DNA of 64,000 nt from DASZWJ01 sp963813895. Lineage in GTDB: Bacteria; Pseudomonadota; Gammaproteobacteria; JAURND01. The stretch covers positions 930,001-994,000 of the forward strand of contig CAWFAS010000001.1 in the NCBI GenBank assembly GCA_963813895.1, written 5' to 3'. The position numbers and the translations under genes were made by a program. This document shows positions 41,355 through 49,406 of this stretch, in pieces. How positions within the stretch are numbered: position 1 is the first letter of the stretch; every line of letters begins with the position of its first letter. The notes beneath the pieces were generated by a model that had not been told where the DNA came from, made no database searches, and saw nothing but the letters and a program-made list of their open reading frames with translations.

Positions 41355-42135
41355 GATGATGATCCTGAAAAATACCGGATTTTTTGTGAACGACTAAAAT
41401 GCTCTGCTCCCAGGGAATGACTTCCAAGGGGGTATCATAAAGCCAGCTTAAGGTAGCGCTATTCACAACTTCCGCAACCGTGCCGATAGCTGCCTTGCCA
41501 TAGGCCAAGTAAATGATGCGATCCATCATACCCAGCAGGGGATTGATATCGTGAGCAGTAAATAACACGGTAATTTTTAATTGTTGTTGAATACTTTTAA
41601 TTAGCGCCACCATTTTTCCTTGCTGCTTAAGATCCAGGCTACTTAATGGCTCGTCTAATAATAATGCCTTGGGTCGATTGATTAAGGCTTGTGCTAACCC
41701 CAGACGTTGTCTTTCGCCGCCGGATAGTTGAGCGTAGGGTTGATCGATAAAATCTTCTAAACCTGTTAGGGCAATAGTTTCAGCTATGCGAATGCGTTGT
41801 GCTTTACTCACCAATGGCAAACCCCAGCCAAGCCCGATCAGAGAAGACTGCAGATAAGTTCTTGCGGTTAGAGGGTGGGATAGTTGCTCGGGTCGTTGCT
41901 GTGGCATATAACCTATATCGCGATTGCCGCGTTGAGGTGAGTTACCATAGAGCTTAATATTCCCCGCATTGGGGGTAACCAAACCTAGTATAGTGCGCAA
42001 CAGAGTGCTTTTACCCGCACCATTGGGCCCAAAAATGCCAATGAATTCTCCTTGTGCTATCGACATAGTAAAATCAGTCAATAGATTTTTTTGAGGAAAA
42101 CTCAAGGTAATATTTTGAAATTCGATGGCGGTCAT
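41347..42135 (-). CDS. znuC: Zinc/manganese ABC transporter ATP-binding protein
   Basis: The 262-residue ATPase powers metal import. Walker A is FGPNGAGKSTLLRTILG (about 35-51), the signature is LSGGERQRLGLAQAL (about 138-152), Walker B is ALLLDEPLSSLD, and the switch His is in LFTAHDIN. It lies between znuA and znuB, 17 bp after the znuA stop codon. The intergenic 17 bp contain GGCTCT directly after the znuA stop, a trace of the miniature-element end. Confidence 0.92.
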   Translation of the reverse strand: MTAIEFQNITLSFPQKNLLTDFTMSIAQGEFIGIFGPNGAGKSTLLRTILGLVTPNAGNIKLYGNSPQRGNRDIGYMPQQRPEQLSHPLTARTYLQSSLIGLGWGLPLVSKAQRIRIAETIALTGLEDFIDQPYAQLSGGERQRLGLAQALINRPKALLLDEPLSSLDLKQQGKMVALIKSIQQQLKITVLFTAHDINPLLGMMDRIIYLAYGKAAIGTVAEVVNSATLSWLYDTPLEVIPWEQSILVVHKKSGIFQDHHHV

Positions 42136-42152
42136 GGGGAAACTTTAGAGCC

Positions 42153-43022
42153 TTAATGGTTTTGGTTGCTCAGGTTTAGGGCGGCAGCCAGTGCATCTAA
42201 TTGCGTTGTCATCCAACTGAAATAATCCTGCTGTTCAGGTTGGGTTTCGGTAACCCCAACCTGGGGAATACCTGCTTTTTCTGCTAGTGCTCGCATGTTT
42301 TCTGTCAATGGATTGCTTACTTGATTGTTATAGATTAATACCTTCACCTGGTGTTGGTTTAATAGATCTTCAAAATTTTTAGTGTCGGTTGCGCTAGGTT
42401 CAGTATCATTCATAACACTGAGTTGAAAACCAAGGCCATACATCTTTAAACCCAACCTATTAGCCATTTCATTAAAAACAGGCTCGGTTGCGATAACTGG
42501 AGTGCCCTGATAAAGTTGCCTTAAATGGATTATTTTTTTTGTTAATTCGTCATCATGCTGTTTAAAATTGGCCAACTGCTGTTCAAAATAGGTTTGGTGT
42601 GTTGGATCTAATTGCGTCAATTGGCGGGTCAGATAGTCAGCATACGTTAATATTGTCCGCGGGTCATACCAAATATGCGGATTATCTCCTTGCTGTTTCT
42701 TCACTAAACTAGCGACTATAATAATTTGTCGTGTTTTAAGCGCATTAGGAGCTAATAGATTAATCATCCACGGATCATAGTCAATGCCGTTATATATCAC
42801 CACATCAGCTGCAGCAATCATCTTGGCAGTGCTGGGGTTACTACTAAATAAATGCGGATCTTGGTTAGGGTTCTGCAGAATACTGGTCACGCTAACAAAA
42901 GGGCCACCAATTTTCTGAACAATATCTCCATAAAAATTTTCAGCGGCGACGATGGGGATGGGCTGAGCAAAAATGCTCGTACTGAATAATAGCAGCAAGC
43001 TAGTAAAAATCTTATTTAGCAT
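42153..43022 (-). CDS. znuA: Zinc/manganese ABC transporter substrate-binding protein
   Basis: The 289-residue periplasmic protein binds the metal and delivers it to ZnuBC. The ATG at 43020-43022 starts a signal peptide, MLNKIFTSLLLLFSTSIFA, then QPIPIVAAENFYGDIVQKIGG; the open frame continues upstream but crosses the palindromic operator. The metal site includes the His of NPHIWYDPRT. The position usually held by the third His reads ATEPVFNEMANRLGLKM, with Glu instead, and MNDTEPSA follows. This places it in a cluster-A-I subgroup distinct from E. coli ZnuA, so zinc or manganese is possible. Confidence 0.85.
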   Translation of the reverse strand: MLNKIFTSLLLLFSTSIFAQPIPIVAAENFYGDIVQKIGGPFVSVTSILQNPNQDPHLFSSNPSTAKMIAAADVVIYNGIDYDPWMINLLAPNALKTRQIIIVASLVKKQQGDNPHIWYDPRTILTYADYLTRQLTQLDPTHQTYFEQQLANFKQHDDELTKKIIHLRQLYQGTPVIATEPVFNEMANRLGLKMYGLGFQLSVMNDTEPSATDTKNFEDLLNQHQVKVLIYNNQVSNPLTENMRALAEKAGIPQVGVTETQPEQQDYFSWMTTQLDALAAALNLSNQNH

Positions 43023-43045
43023 ACTAAAAGCCTTCCTTATTATTT

Positions 43046-43067
43046 TTGTTATGTTATAACATAACAA
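43046..43067 (-). promoter_or_regulatory. Perfect 22-bp palindrome, candidate Zur operator
   Basis: The half-site TTGTTATGTTA is followed by its exact complement TAACATAACAA. Its core GTTATAAC and AT-rich arms resemble Zur boxes of gammaproteobacteria (TGTTATAnTATAACA), and it lies 24 bp upstream of the znuA start codon, as expected for a metal-repressed import operon. Confidence 0.7.
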
Positions 43068-43183
43068 ATTATCGCGCACTGGATTTATTGCAAAAACAGC
43101 AATTAAGGGGTTGTCTAAAAACAACTTTCCTTTAGACATCTCATTTTGGACGCATCTTCGAACGTTCACTCCTCAAGAAAACA

Positions 43184-43245
43184 CTTACCGAGCCGCGACC
43201 ATTAGGGAGCATATTCACTCCCCGATGGTCGCGGCTCGATTAGGA
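43184..43245. repeat. CGAGCCGCGACC palindrome upstream of the oxidoreductase
   Basis: The arms CGAGCCGCGACCAT and ATGGTCGCGGCTCG surround about 24 bases. The same family occurs at 24551 (half) and 46939-47014 (full). It ends just before the AGGA of the next gene. Confidence 0.7.
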
Positions 43246-43251
43246 TTTACT

Positions 43252-44307
43252 ATGCAGAAAATAAAAGTAGGCATTATAGGTTTTGGATTGTCAGGCGCGG
43301 TGTTTCACGCGCCAGTCATTCAGGAAGTCAAGCAACTTGAATTAACAGCGATTGCTTCTTCACGCCCTGAAAATATCACGCACAAATACCCGGGGGTAAA
43401 AATATATTCAGAGCCAGCGCAACTTATTAATGACCAAGAAATCGATTTGGTAGTGGTCTGTGCGCCCAATGAGTATCATTATCCACTCGCCAAACAAGCG
43501 TTAATGGCCCATAAACATGTTGTCATAGAAAAACCTTTTGTTTTAAACGCCGAGCAGGGTATTGAGCTCATTGCACTGGCTAAACAAAAAAATCTGACTT
43601 TGAGTGTTTATCACAATCGGCGTTGGGATAATGATTTTTTAGCACTTCAGGAATGCATCGAGCATGATCGCTTGGGGGATATCAATCATTGTGAAATCCG
43701 TTTTGAGCGTTTTCGGCCGCAAGCAAATACTGCCAGGTGGCGTGAGCAGCAGCAGCCAGGTGCGGGCATTTTGTATGATTTAGGCTCTCATCTTATTGAT
43801 CAGGCCTTATGCCTGTTTGGCTGGCCGCAGGCAGTTTATGCAGAGCTCGCAACACAACGCATTTCTGCGGTGGTTGATGATTATTTCCATATTGTTTTAA
43901 GTTATCAGCATTTGAATGTGGTTTTACATGCTAGCACTTTAGTAAAGAAGCCGGGACCCAGATTTCAGGTGCATGGTTCAAAAGGAAGTTTCGTTAAATA
44001 TGGCTTAGATCCACAAGAAGCAATATTGCGTGCGTTGCATGAAAAACCTGAAGCGGATGCAATGTTTAACATGAGAAATTTTTTTGATAATGTTATTGAA
44101 ATCACTTTCGATGCAAATGGTCAGGATATAGAGGGTAAAATTAATCTGCCCATGGGACGTTATCAGGAATATTATGAAAAATTATATTATGCTATCTTAG
44201 GAAAAAACACTCCGCCGGTGAGTGCTGATGATGGGTTGAATGTGATTAGAATTATTGAATTGGCCATGCGCAGCAATAAAGAAGGTAAAAAGTTGATTAT
44301 TTACTAG
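43252..44307 (+). CDS. Gfo/Idh/MocA-family oxidoreductase
   Basis: This NAD(P)-dependent sugar or inositol-type dehydrogenase has 351 residues from the ATG at 43252 (MQKIKVGIIGFGLSGAVFHAP), with AGGA eight bases upstream. The frame is open to 43111, but that part is the palindromic repeat. The Rossmann motif GIIGFGLSGAVFHAP, the VVCAPNEYHYPLAKQAL segment, the EKPFVLN motif with catalytic Lys, and DLGSHLIDQALCLFG with the conserved His fit the YhhX/YdgJ branch. The substrate cannot be told from sequence. It stands alone between repeats. Confidence 0.87.
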   Translation: MQKIKVGIIGFGLSGAVFHAPVIQEVKQLELTAIASSRPENITHKYPGVKIYSEPAQLINDQEIDLVVVCAPNEYHYPLAKQALMAHKHVVIEKPFVLNAEQGIELIALAKQKNLTLSVYHNRRWDNDFLALQECIEHDRLGDINHCEIRFERFRPQANTARWREQQQPGAGILYDLGSHLIDQALCLFGWPQAVYAELATQRISAVVDDYFHIVLSYQHLNVVLHASTLVKKPGPRFQVHGSKGSFVKYGLDPQEAILRALHEKPEADAMFNMRNFFDNVIEITFDANGQDIEGKINLPMGRYQEYYEKLYYAILGKNTPPVSADDGLNVIRIIELAMRSNKEGKKLIIY

Positions 44308-44326
44308 GGTGTGTTGTCACAGCCCC

Positions 44327-44647
44327 CTAAGGGGGGCTTAAAAATCTATATATTTTATATTCCGGTTCACAGGATGGTTCCGGCGCTTCGGGGGCGGCAT
44401 TTTGATTTGAGCTTATAACGGATGCCCTAAAAGCAGCAGCTAAATCTACTATTGAGGTGACCAAAAACCCCACGGCTGCTCCATTATTTCCGCCTAAAAA
44501 AGAACCTAGGCTTATCAGAGCAAATCCATAGAACGAAGGAAATAAAACATACTTAGCCGTGTTGGCGCCTCTATAAAACCTTTGTCGATGCTCGTAATCC
44601 TGATGATTATTTGCTGCCAGCATAACTTCGTTCAGATCGTTTTCCAT
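44327..44647 (-). CDS. Small membrane protein of unknown function
   Basis: The 106-residue product has two hydrophobic segments (about 35-55, VLFPSFYGFALISLGSFLGG; and 56-75, AAVGFLVTSIVDLAAAF), a charged N-terminus and a Pro-rich C-terminus (APEAPEPSCEPEY). The ATG at 44645-44647 is preferred over the one seven codons earlier because GAGGAA is six bases upstream. I recognise no family. It is convergent with the oxidoreductase. Confidence 0.5.
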   Translation of the reverse strand: MENDLNEVMLAANNHQDYEHRQRFYRGANTAKYVLFPSFYGFALISLGSFLGGNNGAAVGFLVTSIVDLAAAFRASVISSNQNAAPEAPEPSCEPEYKIYRFLSPP

Positions 44648-44704
44648 AGGCTTCCTCGTCGTTATCAATATAAATAAAGAAATAAATTAAGGATTGGGAA
44701 GCAT

Positions 44705-44931
44705 ATATACTTGAAGCGTTTGAAATTTAGGTGTTGGAGCAGCCCATCTTGCACTGATCTTCGTCCGATCTTCAATCGTAAAAACTCGAAATAAGAATAA
44801 CTATTCCTGTCCCACGGGATTCAGCTTAGGTATCGGCTTTCTTTAATCACGTTTTTACTCAATCAGATCGAACAAATCTCAGCACAAGCTGGACTACTCC
44901 AACACCTAAATTTCAAACGCTTCAAGTATAT
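44705..44931. mobile_element. Miniature element with 42-bp terminal inverted repeats after prs
   Basis: Left arm 44705-44746 begins ATATACTTGAAGCGTTTGAA; right arm 44890-44931 is its inverse with only two mismatches over 42 bp. The interior of about 143 bp encodes nothing and holds a weaker inner inverted repeat (TAAAAAC / GTTTTTA). It touches the prs stop codon. It resembles a MITE, but no transposase of the same ends is in the window. Confidence 0.75.
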
Positions 44932-45878
44932 TACCCTGAAAACATCGAACTTACCGATTCCTTATGATTCACCCGATAAATGGTTTCTGCGAGCAATTCA
45001 CTAATACTCAATTGACGTATTTTGGGTATTTGTCGAGCGGCGTCAGTCAGTGGAATAGTGTCGGTAATGACCAGTTCATCCAATGCTGAGTTCTGAATGG
45101 TTTCCAATGCTTTGCCGGAAAGAATGGGATGTGTGCAATAAGCCGTGACCGTTTCTGCTCCGCGTTCTTTTAATGCTGCAGCCGCTTGACACAAGGTGCC
45201 GCCGGTATCGACCATATCATCGACAATAATGCAGTTTTTGCCGTCGGCATCACCAATGATATTCATAATTTCCGCTTCATTGGGGCGTGGGCGGCGTTTA
45301 TCGATAATAGCCAGTTCGCAATCATTGAGTTGTTTCGCCGTAGCGCGGGCACGCAATACACCGCCAACATCAGGAGAAACCATTAAAGGCCGTGGATAAT
45401 TTTTCAGGCGTATATCGTTAAGTAACACCGGGGTTGCATAAATATTATCAACCGGAATATAGAAAAACCCCTGGATTTGGTCAGCGTGTAAATCCACAGT
45501 AATAATTCGGTCTATACCTACTATCGAAATCATATCTGCGACCACTTTTGCGGTAATGGGAACCCGCGCCGAACGCACACGTCTATCCTGACGACCATAG
45601 CCAAAGTAGGGAACTACAGCAGTAATCCCAGCCGCTGAAGAACGGCGCAGTGCATCAGCCATTGCCAGCAATTCCATCAGATTATTATTTGCAGGCGCAC
45701 AGGTGGGTTGGATAATGAAAGTTTGTTGGCCACGCACATTTTCGAAAATTTCCACCATAGTTTCACCATCGCTGAAACTGCTGACTAGTGCTTTGCCTAA
45801 GGGAAGATTGAGGTGATGCGCGACGTGTTTAGCGAGTTCTGGATTAGCATTCCCAGTGAAAATTTTTATTTCGGACAC
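44931..45878 (-). CDS. prs: Ribose-phosphate pyrophosphokinase
   Basis: Prs makes PRPP from ribose 5-phosphate and ATP for nucleotide, His and Trp synthesis. The GTG at 45876-45878 is chosen: GAGGAA lies seven bases upstream and it gives 315 residues starting MSEIKIFTGNANPELA, the length of E. coli Prs. An ATG six codons earlier would put that ribosome binding site inside the gene. Motifs are YGRQDRRVRSARVPITAKV, DLHADQIQGFF and the PRPP loop IIVDDMVDTGGTLCQAA. It follows tRNA-Gln and ispE in conventional order. Confidence 0.96.
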   Translation of the reverse strand: MSEIKIFTGNANPELAKHVAHHLNLPLGKALVSSFSDGETMVEIFENVRGQQTFIIQPTCAPANNNLMELLAMADALRRSSAAGITAVVPYFGYGRQDRRVRSARVPITAKVVADMISIVGIDRIITVDLHADQIQGFFYIPVDNIYATPVLLNDIRLKNYPRPLMVSPDVGGVLRARATAKQLNDCELAIIDKRRPRPNEAEIMNIIGDADGKNCIIVDDMVDTGGTLCQAAAALKERGAETVTAYCTHPILSGKALETIQNSALDELVITDTIPLTDAARQIPKIRQLSISELLAETIYRVNHKESVSSMFSG

Positions 45879-45947
45879 TGATAATTCCTCAATCATAGGG
45901 AAGATTAGCTAAGCTGACTGCAATATATCAGCAGACTGCAGCTGTAG

Positions 45948-46022
45948 TGGCTGGGGTGCCAGGATTCGAACCTGGGTATGCGGGGATCAAAACCCCGTGC
46001 CTTACCGCTTGGCGACACCCCA
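45948..46022 (-). tRNA. tRNA-Gln (anticodon TTG)
   Basis: The 75-nt gene has a 7-bp acceptor stem (TGGGGTG / CACCCCA), discriminator G and an encoded CCA. The anticodon stem CGGGG/CCCCG encloses TTTTGAT with anticodon TTG, and the T arm is CCAGGTTCGAATCCTGG. Its place between ispE and prs is common in gammaproteobacteria such as Pseudomonas. Confidence 0.97.
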
Positions 46023-46058
46023 AAGATGGATGCGTATTCGTAAACGTTCAGACGCATT

Positions 46059-46919
46059 CTAACGAAAGCTTTCTGTCGGCTCAAGATAATTGAACGCTGA
46101 ATATAAAGGGGAACGGTTAACCCCTTTAGCAATAAAATGTTTGTACCGGTCGGGAGCCCGCTCCGCTACTCCAAGGGCCTGATTAAAACTTGGAAAAGCA
46201 GCAAATATACAACTGCCCGATCCAGTCAATCGCGCTAAGCCAAACTGCGTTAACCAGTTTAAGGCCTCATTTATTGGAGGATATTGCCTTCGCACAATGG
46301 CTTCAAAGTCATTATGCCCGTTGCCTGCTAGAAAGTCGTGTATTGTGATACGTGGTGTATCGCGTGTCAATTCTGGATGTGAAAAAATTTCAGAAGTAAT
46401 AACTTGACAAGGGGGCTGTAAAATTAGATACCACAAGGATGGCAGATCGACTGTTGTTAATATTTCACCGATGCCTTCACCCCAGGCAGAGTGGCCGCCA
46501 ATAAAAACGGGTACATCTGCGCCAATTTGCCTGCCTATTTCGGCAAGCCGATTAAGAGGTAGATTAATATTCCACAGCCGATTGAGTGCGACCAAAGTAG
46601 TGGCTGCATCGGAACTGGCGCCACCCAGCCCCCCTCCAGAAGGTAAACGTTTTTCCAGCTGGATAGTAACGCCACAGCTTTTATTGGTTAGCATGTGTAA
46701 ACTTTTAGCAGCGCGCCACACCAAGTTTTGTTCCATTGGCAGGTCAAGGTCGGAAAAGAGCAGGATTTTATTATCGGCGCGTGGCTGAAGATGTAGGGTG
46801 TCCCCATAGTCCAGTAGTTGAAATACCGTCTGTAGATCGTGGTAACCGTCAGCACGCAGACCATTAATATGTAAAAATAAGTTGAGTTTGGCAGGGGCGG
46901 GCAGGGTCAAGGTGTGCAT
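46059..46919 (-). CDS. ispE: 4-diphosphocytidyl-2-C-methyl-D-erythritol kinase
   Basis: IspE is the ATP-dependent kinase of the MEP isoprenoid pathway. The 286-residue GHMP kinase starts LTLPAPAKLNLFLHINGLRADGYHDLQT and has the nucleotide motif PSGGGLGGASSDAATTLVALN near residue 90 and the C-terminal LTGSGSCIFAAF motif near residue 228. It is downstream of lolB and upstream of tRNA-Gln and prs, the standard arrangement. A palindromic repeat lies in the gap before it. Confidence 0.95.
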   Translation of the reverse strand: MHTLTLPAPAKLNLFLHINGLRADGYHDLQTVFQLLDYGDTLHLQPRADNKILLFSDLDLPMEQNLVWRAAKSLHMLTNKSCGVTIQLEKRLPSGGGLGGASSDAATTLVALNRLWNINLPLNRLAEIGRQIGADVPVFIGGHSAWGEGIGEILTTVDLPSLWYLILQPPCQVITSEIFSHPELTRDTPRITIHDFLAGNGHNDFEAIVRRQYPPINEALNWLTQFGLARLTGSGSCIFAAFPSFNQALGVAERAPDRYKHFIAKGVNRSPLYSAFNYLEPTESFR

Positions 46920-46938
46920 AGCGGATACTCATCGGCTG

Positions 46939-47014
46939 TTTACCGAGCCGCGACCGTTAGGGAGCGTTTACGTTGCTCCAATAAAACGCTCCCTAACAGT
47001 CGTGGCTCGGTAAA
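46939..47014. repeat. CCGAGCCGCGACC palindrome between lolB and ispE
   Basis: TTTACCGAGCCGCGACCGTT and its near inverse (AACAGTCGTGGCTCGGTAAA) enclose GGGAGCG / CGCTCCC arms around a short loop. It is a long, nearly perfect hairpin and the fullest copy of this family in the window. Confidence 0.75.
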
Positions 47015-47047
47015 ATGACAGCCAAACCAGGACAATTGAAATTAGAT

Positions 47048-47707
47048 CTACCTACCCATCGCCATTTCAGTTGGCGGCTGGATGGTCCATTGGCGTATGG
47101 CCAATGTAGCCTGCAGATCTGGATGGGATAGGGTAATTTTTTGTGGTAAGTCCACGTTGTTCACGTGGGTATAGTTTAAATATTGAATTGTCCAACCATT
47201 TTGAGCCATTGTAATGATATGGTTTGATTTATCAAACTTGAAGTCAGCTGTGGCGCCAGGTGCGGCTATACCACGTACCCAGTAATAAAGGTTAGAAACA
47301 GGTATGGCCCATCCCAGCTGTTGCTGCATTAATGCTTCAGCGCTCTTGGCGGATACGGGCGGATGACCGGCTTGCTCTAATGTGACTAGATTAGGTTGGC
47401 CGATGATGGAAACCTTACCTAAACTCAATGGACCGTAAAGTGCCAATGAATATCGGGAGCTGTATTGTTGGACCCAGGTTAGAGAAGCCATATCGGTTTT
47501 ATTTTGATGCTGGATGCTGACTGAACCAAGGATATTCCAAGAATTAATATCCCTAAGCTGAGCATAACGTTGTGGCCAGGAGAGGATTTGGGGGGCTGCG
47601 GGGGCAACTGCAACGTTAGTAGGCTGCTGCGGTGGCGTCGTTGCGCAACTCATCAGTAATAAGCAGCTGGAAATAATTAAGAGGGGGCGGGTAATTTGAA
47701 TTTTCAT
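47048..47707 (-). CDS. lolB: Outer-membrane lipoprotein insertion factor LolB
   Basis: LolB receives lipoproteins from LolA and inserts them into the outer membrane. The 219-residue precursor has a signal peptide with the lipobox LLLMSCATT, so the mature protein starts at Cys21. The rest matches LolB: WPQRYAQLRDINSWNILGSVSIQ, LTWVQQYSSRYSLALYGPLSLG, and the LYYWVRGIAAPG segment. It is divergent from hemA and leads into ispE, the classic arrangement. Confidence 0.92.
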   Translation of the reverse strand: MKIQITRPLLIISSCLLLMSCATTPPQQPTNVAVAPAAPQILSWPQRYAQLRDINSWNILGSVSIQHQNKTDMASLTWVQQYSSRYSLALYGPLSLGKVSIIGQPNLVTLEQAGHPPVSAKSAEALMQQQLGWAIPVSNLYYWVRGIAAPGATADFKFDKSNHIITMAQNGWTIQYLNYTHVNNVDLPQKITLSHPDLQATLAIRQWTIQPPTEMAMGR

Positions 47708-47801
47708 TGGCTTAACCTGAGTCCATTTAGTTAAAGGATACCAAACATAGGCTTAGTTTACAGTGCTTGCCACTACACCGCAAGATAGTTTATGCTAAAT
47801 C

Positions 47802-49043
47802 ATGGCCTTAATTGCGTGTGGAATCAATCATAAAACTGCATCTGTCGCATTGCGCGAGCAGGTGGTGTTTGCCGCGCAAAATACACAGGACACTTTGCGT
47901 CAACTCCTGCAATTAGGCGCAGCCAATGAAGCCATGATTTTATCCACCTGCAACCGCACGGAAATTTATAGTCACACCTTGGATCCTGGCCGTCTTGGCT
48001 ACTGGTTGAATGAGCATCCCCAAATAAAACAGCTTGCCGGCACCGATCACTGGTATTGTCATCAAGATCAACAAGCAGTCGGGCATATTATGCGCGTCGC
48101 CAGCGGCCTTGATTCTATGATTTTGGGCGAACCGCAGATTTTAGGTCAGATGAAACAGGCTTTTGTGCTGGCACAGCAAGCGGGTGCAGTGGGGACACAT
48201 TTGCAAAGACTGTTGGGGAAAGTATTTGCAGTCACCAAACAGGTACGCACTCATACTGGAGTGGGTGCTAGTCCAGTTTCTATAGCCTATGCAGCCGTCA
48301 GTCTCGCCAAACGAATTTTTGCTAAATTGTCTAAATGCCAGGTGTTATTTATTGGCAGTGGTCAGGTGATTGAGCTGATGGCATTACATCTGACTGATAA
48401 GGGTGTTAAGCAAATTGTTATAGCAAACCGTTCGCGCGCCCGAGCTGAGAAATTGGCGCAGCAGTTTTCTGCGCATGTGATTGGTTTGGAAGAAATACCC
48501 ATTTATTTGCAAAAAGCCGACATAGTTATTGCAGCCACTGGCAATCCCCACTCTATGTTAACTAAAAGCACGGTGGGACATGCGCTAAAATCAGGGAAAC
48601 GCCGGCCATTATTAATGATTGATATGGCGGTGCCGCGTGATATTGAGCCGCAAGTGGCTGAGCTGGAAGATGTTTATTTATACAACGTGGATAATTTACA
48701 AGAAATCATCGCTGAAAATCTTAAAACCCGCAGCAGCGCGGCGCAACAAGCCGAATGTATGATTGATATCCAGGCGCGTTATTTTATGCGCCAATTGCAA
48801 GCCTTGGACGCGGTTAGCACTATTCGTGCCTATCGGGAAAAGCTAGAGCGATTACGCGAGGATGCATTAAACGAAGCCCTCGCGGGATTGCACCAGGGAA
48901 TAGCTCCAGAGGCAGCTCTTGAGGAAATGGCTCGGACTTTGACCAATAAAATTATGCACGTCCCCAGTGTGCAATTGCGACAGGCGGCATTCGATGGTGA
49001 GCTGGGGATGCTAGCAGCGGCTCATAAATTGTTCGATCTTTAG
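47802..49043 (+). CDS. hemA: Glutamyl-tRNA reductase
   Basis: HemA reduces glutamyl-tRNA to glutamate-1-semialdehyde, the first step of haem synthesis. The 413-residue protein has the catalytic Cys50 in ILSTCNRTEIY, LDSMILGEPQILGQMKQAF near residue 106, the NADPH-binding VLFIGSGQVIELMALHL near residue 180, MAVPRDIEP, and the C-terminal dimerisation helices. The usual downstream prfA and prmC are absent here; a palindromic repeat follows instead. Confidence 0.96.
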   Translation: MALIACGINHKTASVALREQVVFAAQNTQDTLRQLLQLGAANEAMILSTCNRTEIYSHTLDPGRLGYWLNEHPQIKQLAGTDHWYCHQDQQAVGHIMRVASGLDSMILGEPQILGQMKQAFVLAQQAGAVGTHLQRLLGKVFAVTKQVRTHTGVGASPVSIAYAAVSLAKRIFAKLSKCQVLFIGSGQVIELMALHLTDKGVKQIVIANRSRARAEKLAQQFSAHVIGLEEIPIYLQKADIVIAATGNPHSMLTKSTVGHALKSGKRRPLLMIDMAVPRDIEPQVAELEDVYLYNVDNLQEIIAENLKTRSSAAQQAECMIDIQARYFMRQLQALDAVSTIRAYREKLERLREDALNEALAGLHQGIAPEAALEEMARTLTNKIMHVPSVQLRQAAFDGELGMLAAAHKLFDL

Positions 49044-49090
49044 GGTTGAGGGATCGACACAAAATATTTATAACGAGGTTACAGAATGGT

Positions 49091-49251
49091 TGCCACTAGA
49101 AGCAGCCCCCTTCCTAACCTTCCCCGCAAGCGAGGGAAGGAACTGGTTGGGCAGAATAAATTAAGCTATGCGCCAATCTTATTGCTAGCTCGAGCAAGTC
49201 CCTTCCCCCGCTTGCGGGGGAAGGTTAGGAAGGGGGCTGCTTCTAGTGGCA
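49091..49251. repeat. Palindromic element with TGCCACTAGA ends (copy 1)
   Basis: The 161-bp element has inverted ends TGCCACTAGAAGCAGCCCCC and the inverse, and inner arms CCTTCCTAACCTTCCCC with a GCAAGCG/CGCTTGC core. A second copy occurs at 56440-56599. The middle sequences (AACTGGTTGGGCAGAATAA) also match. It is not coding; the open frame across it is incidental. Confidence 0.75.
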
Positions 49252-49335
49252 CTTTATCTGAGTCTTGCTTCAAAAAAGATACTTTTATACCTATTAAATT
49301 TATGAATAAATGCCACCCAACCCTCCTCCCCCTCA

Positions 49336-49365
49336 GTGACAGCTAGTAGGCTATTTTGTTATAAT
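49336..49365 (+). promoter_or_regulatory. Promoter of the gmk-rpoZ-spoT run
   Basis: GTGACA (49336-49341) and TATAAT (49360-49365) are 18 bp apart. Transcription would start near 49372, after the TTG at 49365, so that TTG cannot be the gmk start. Confidence 0.6.
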
Positions 49366-49406
49366 TGCCAAAATTCACCCCCTCCTTCCATGAGAAAACC
49401 AGCGTA

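Noticed and set aside
43068..43169. Longer znuA and longer oxidoreductase reading frames that meet in this region
   Set aside because: Both extensions cross the operator palindrome or a repeat; the internal starts give a clean signal peptide and a clean Rossmann motif.
49086..49346. 86-residue ORF after hemA
   Set aside because: It runs through a palindromic element whose second copy at 56.4 kb does not keep the frame.
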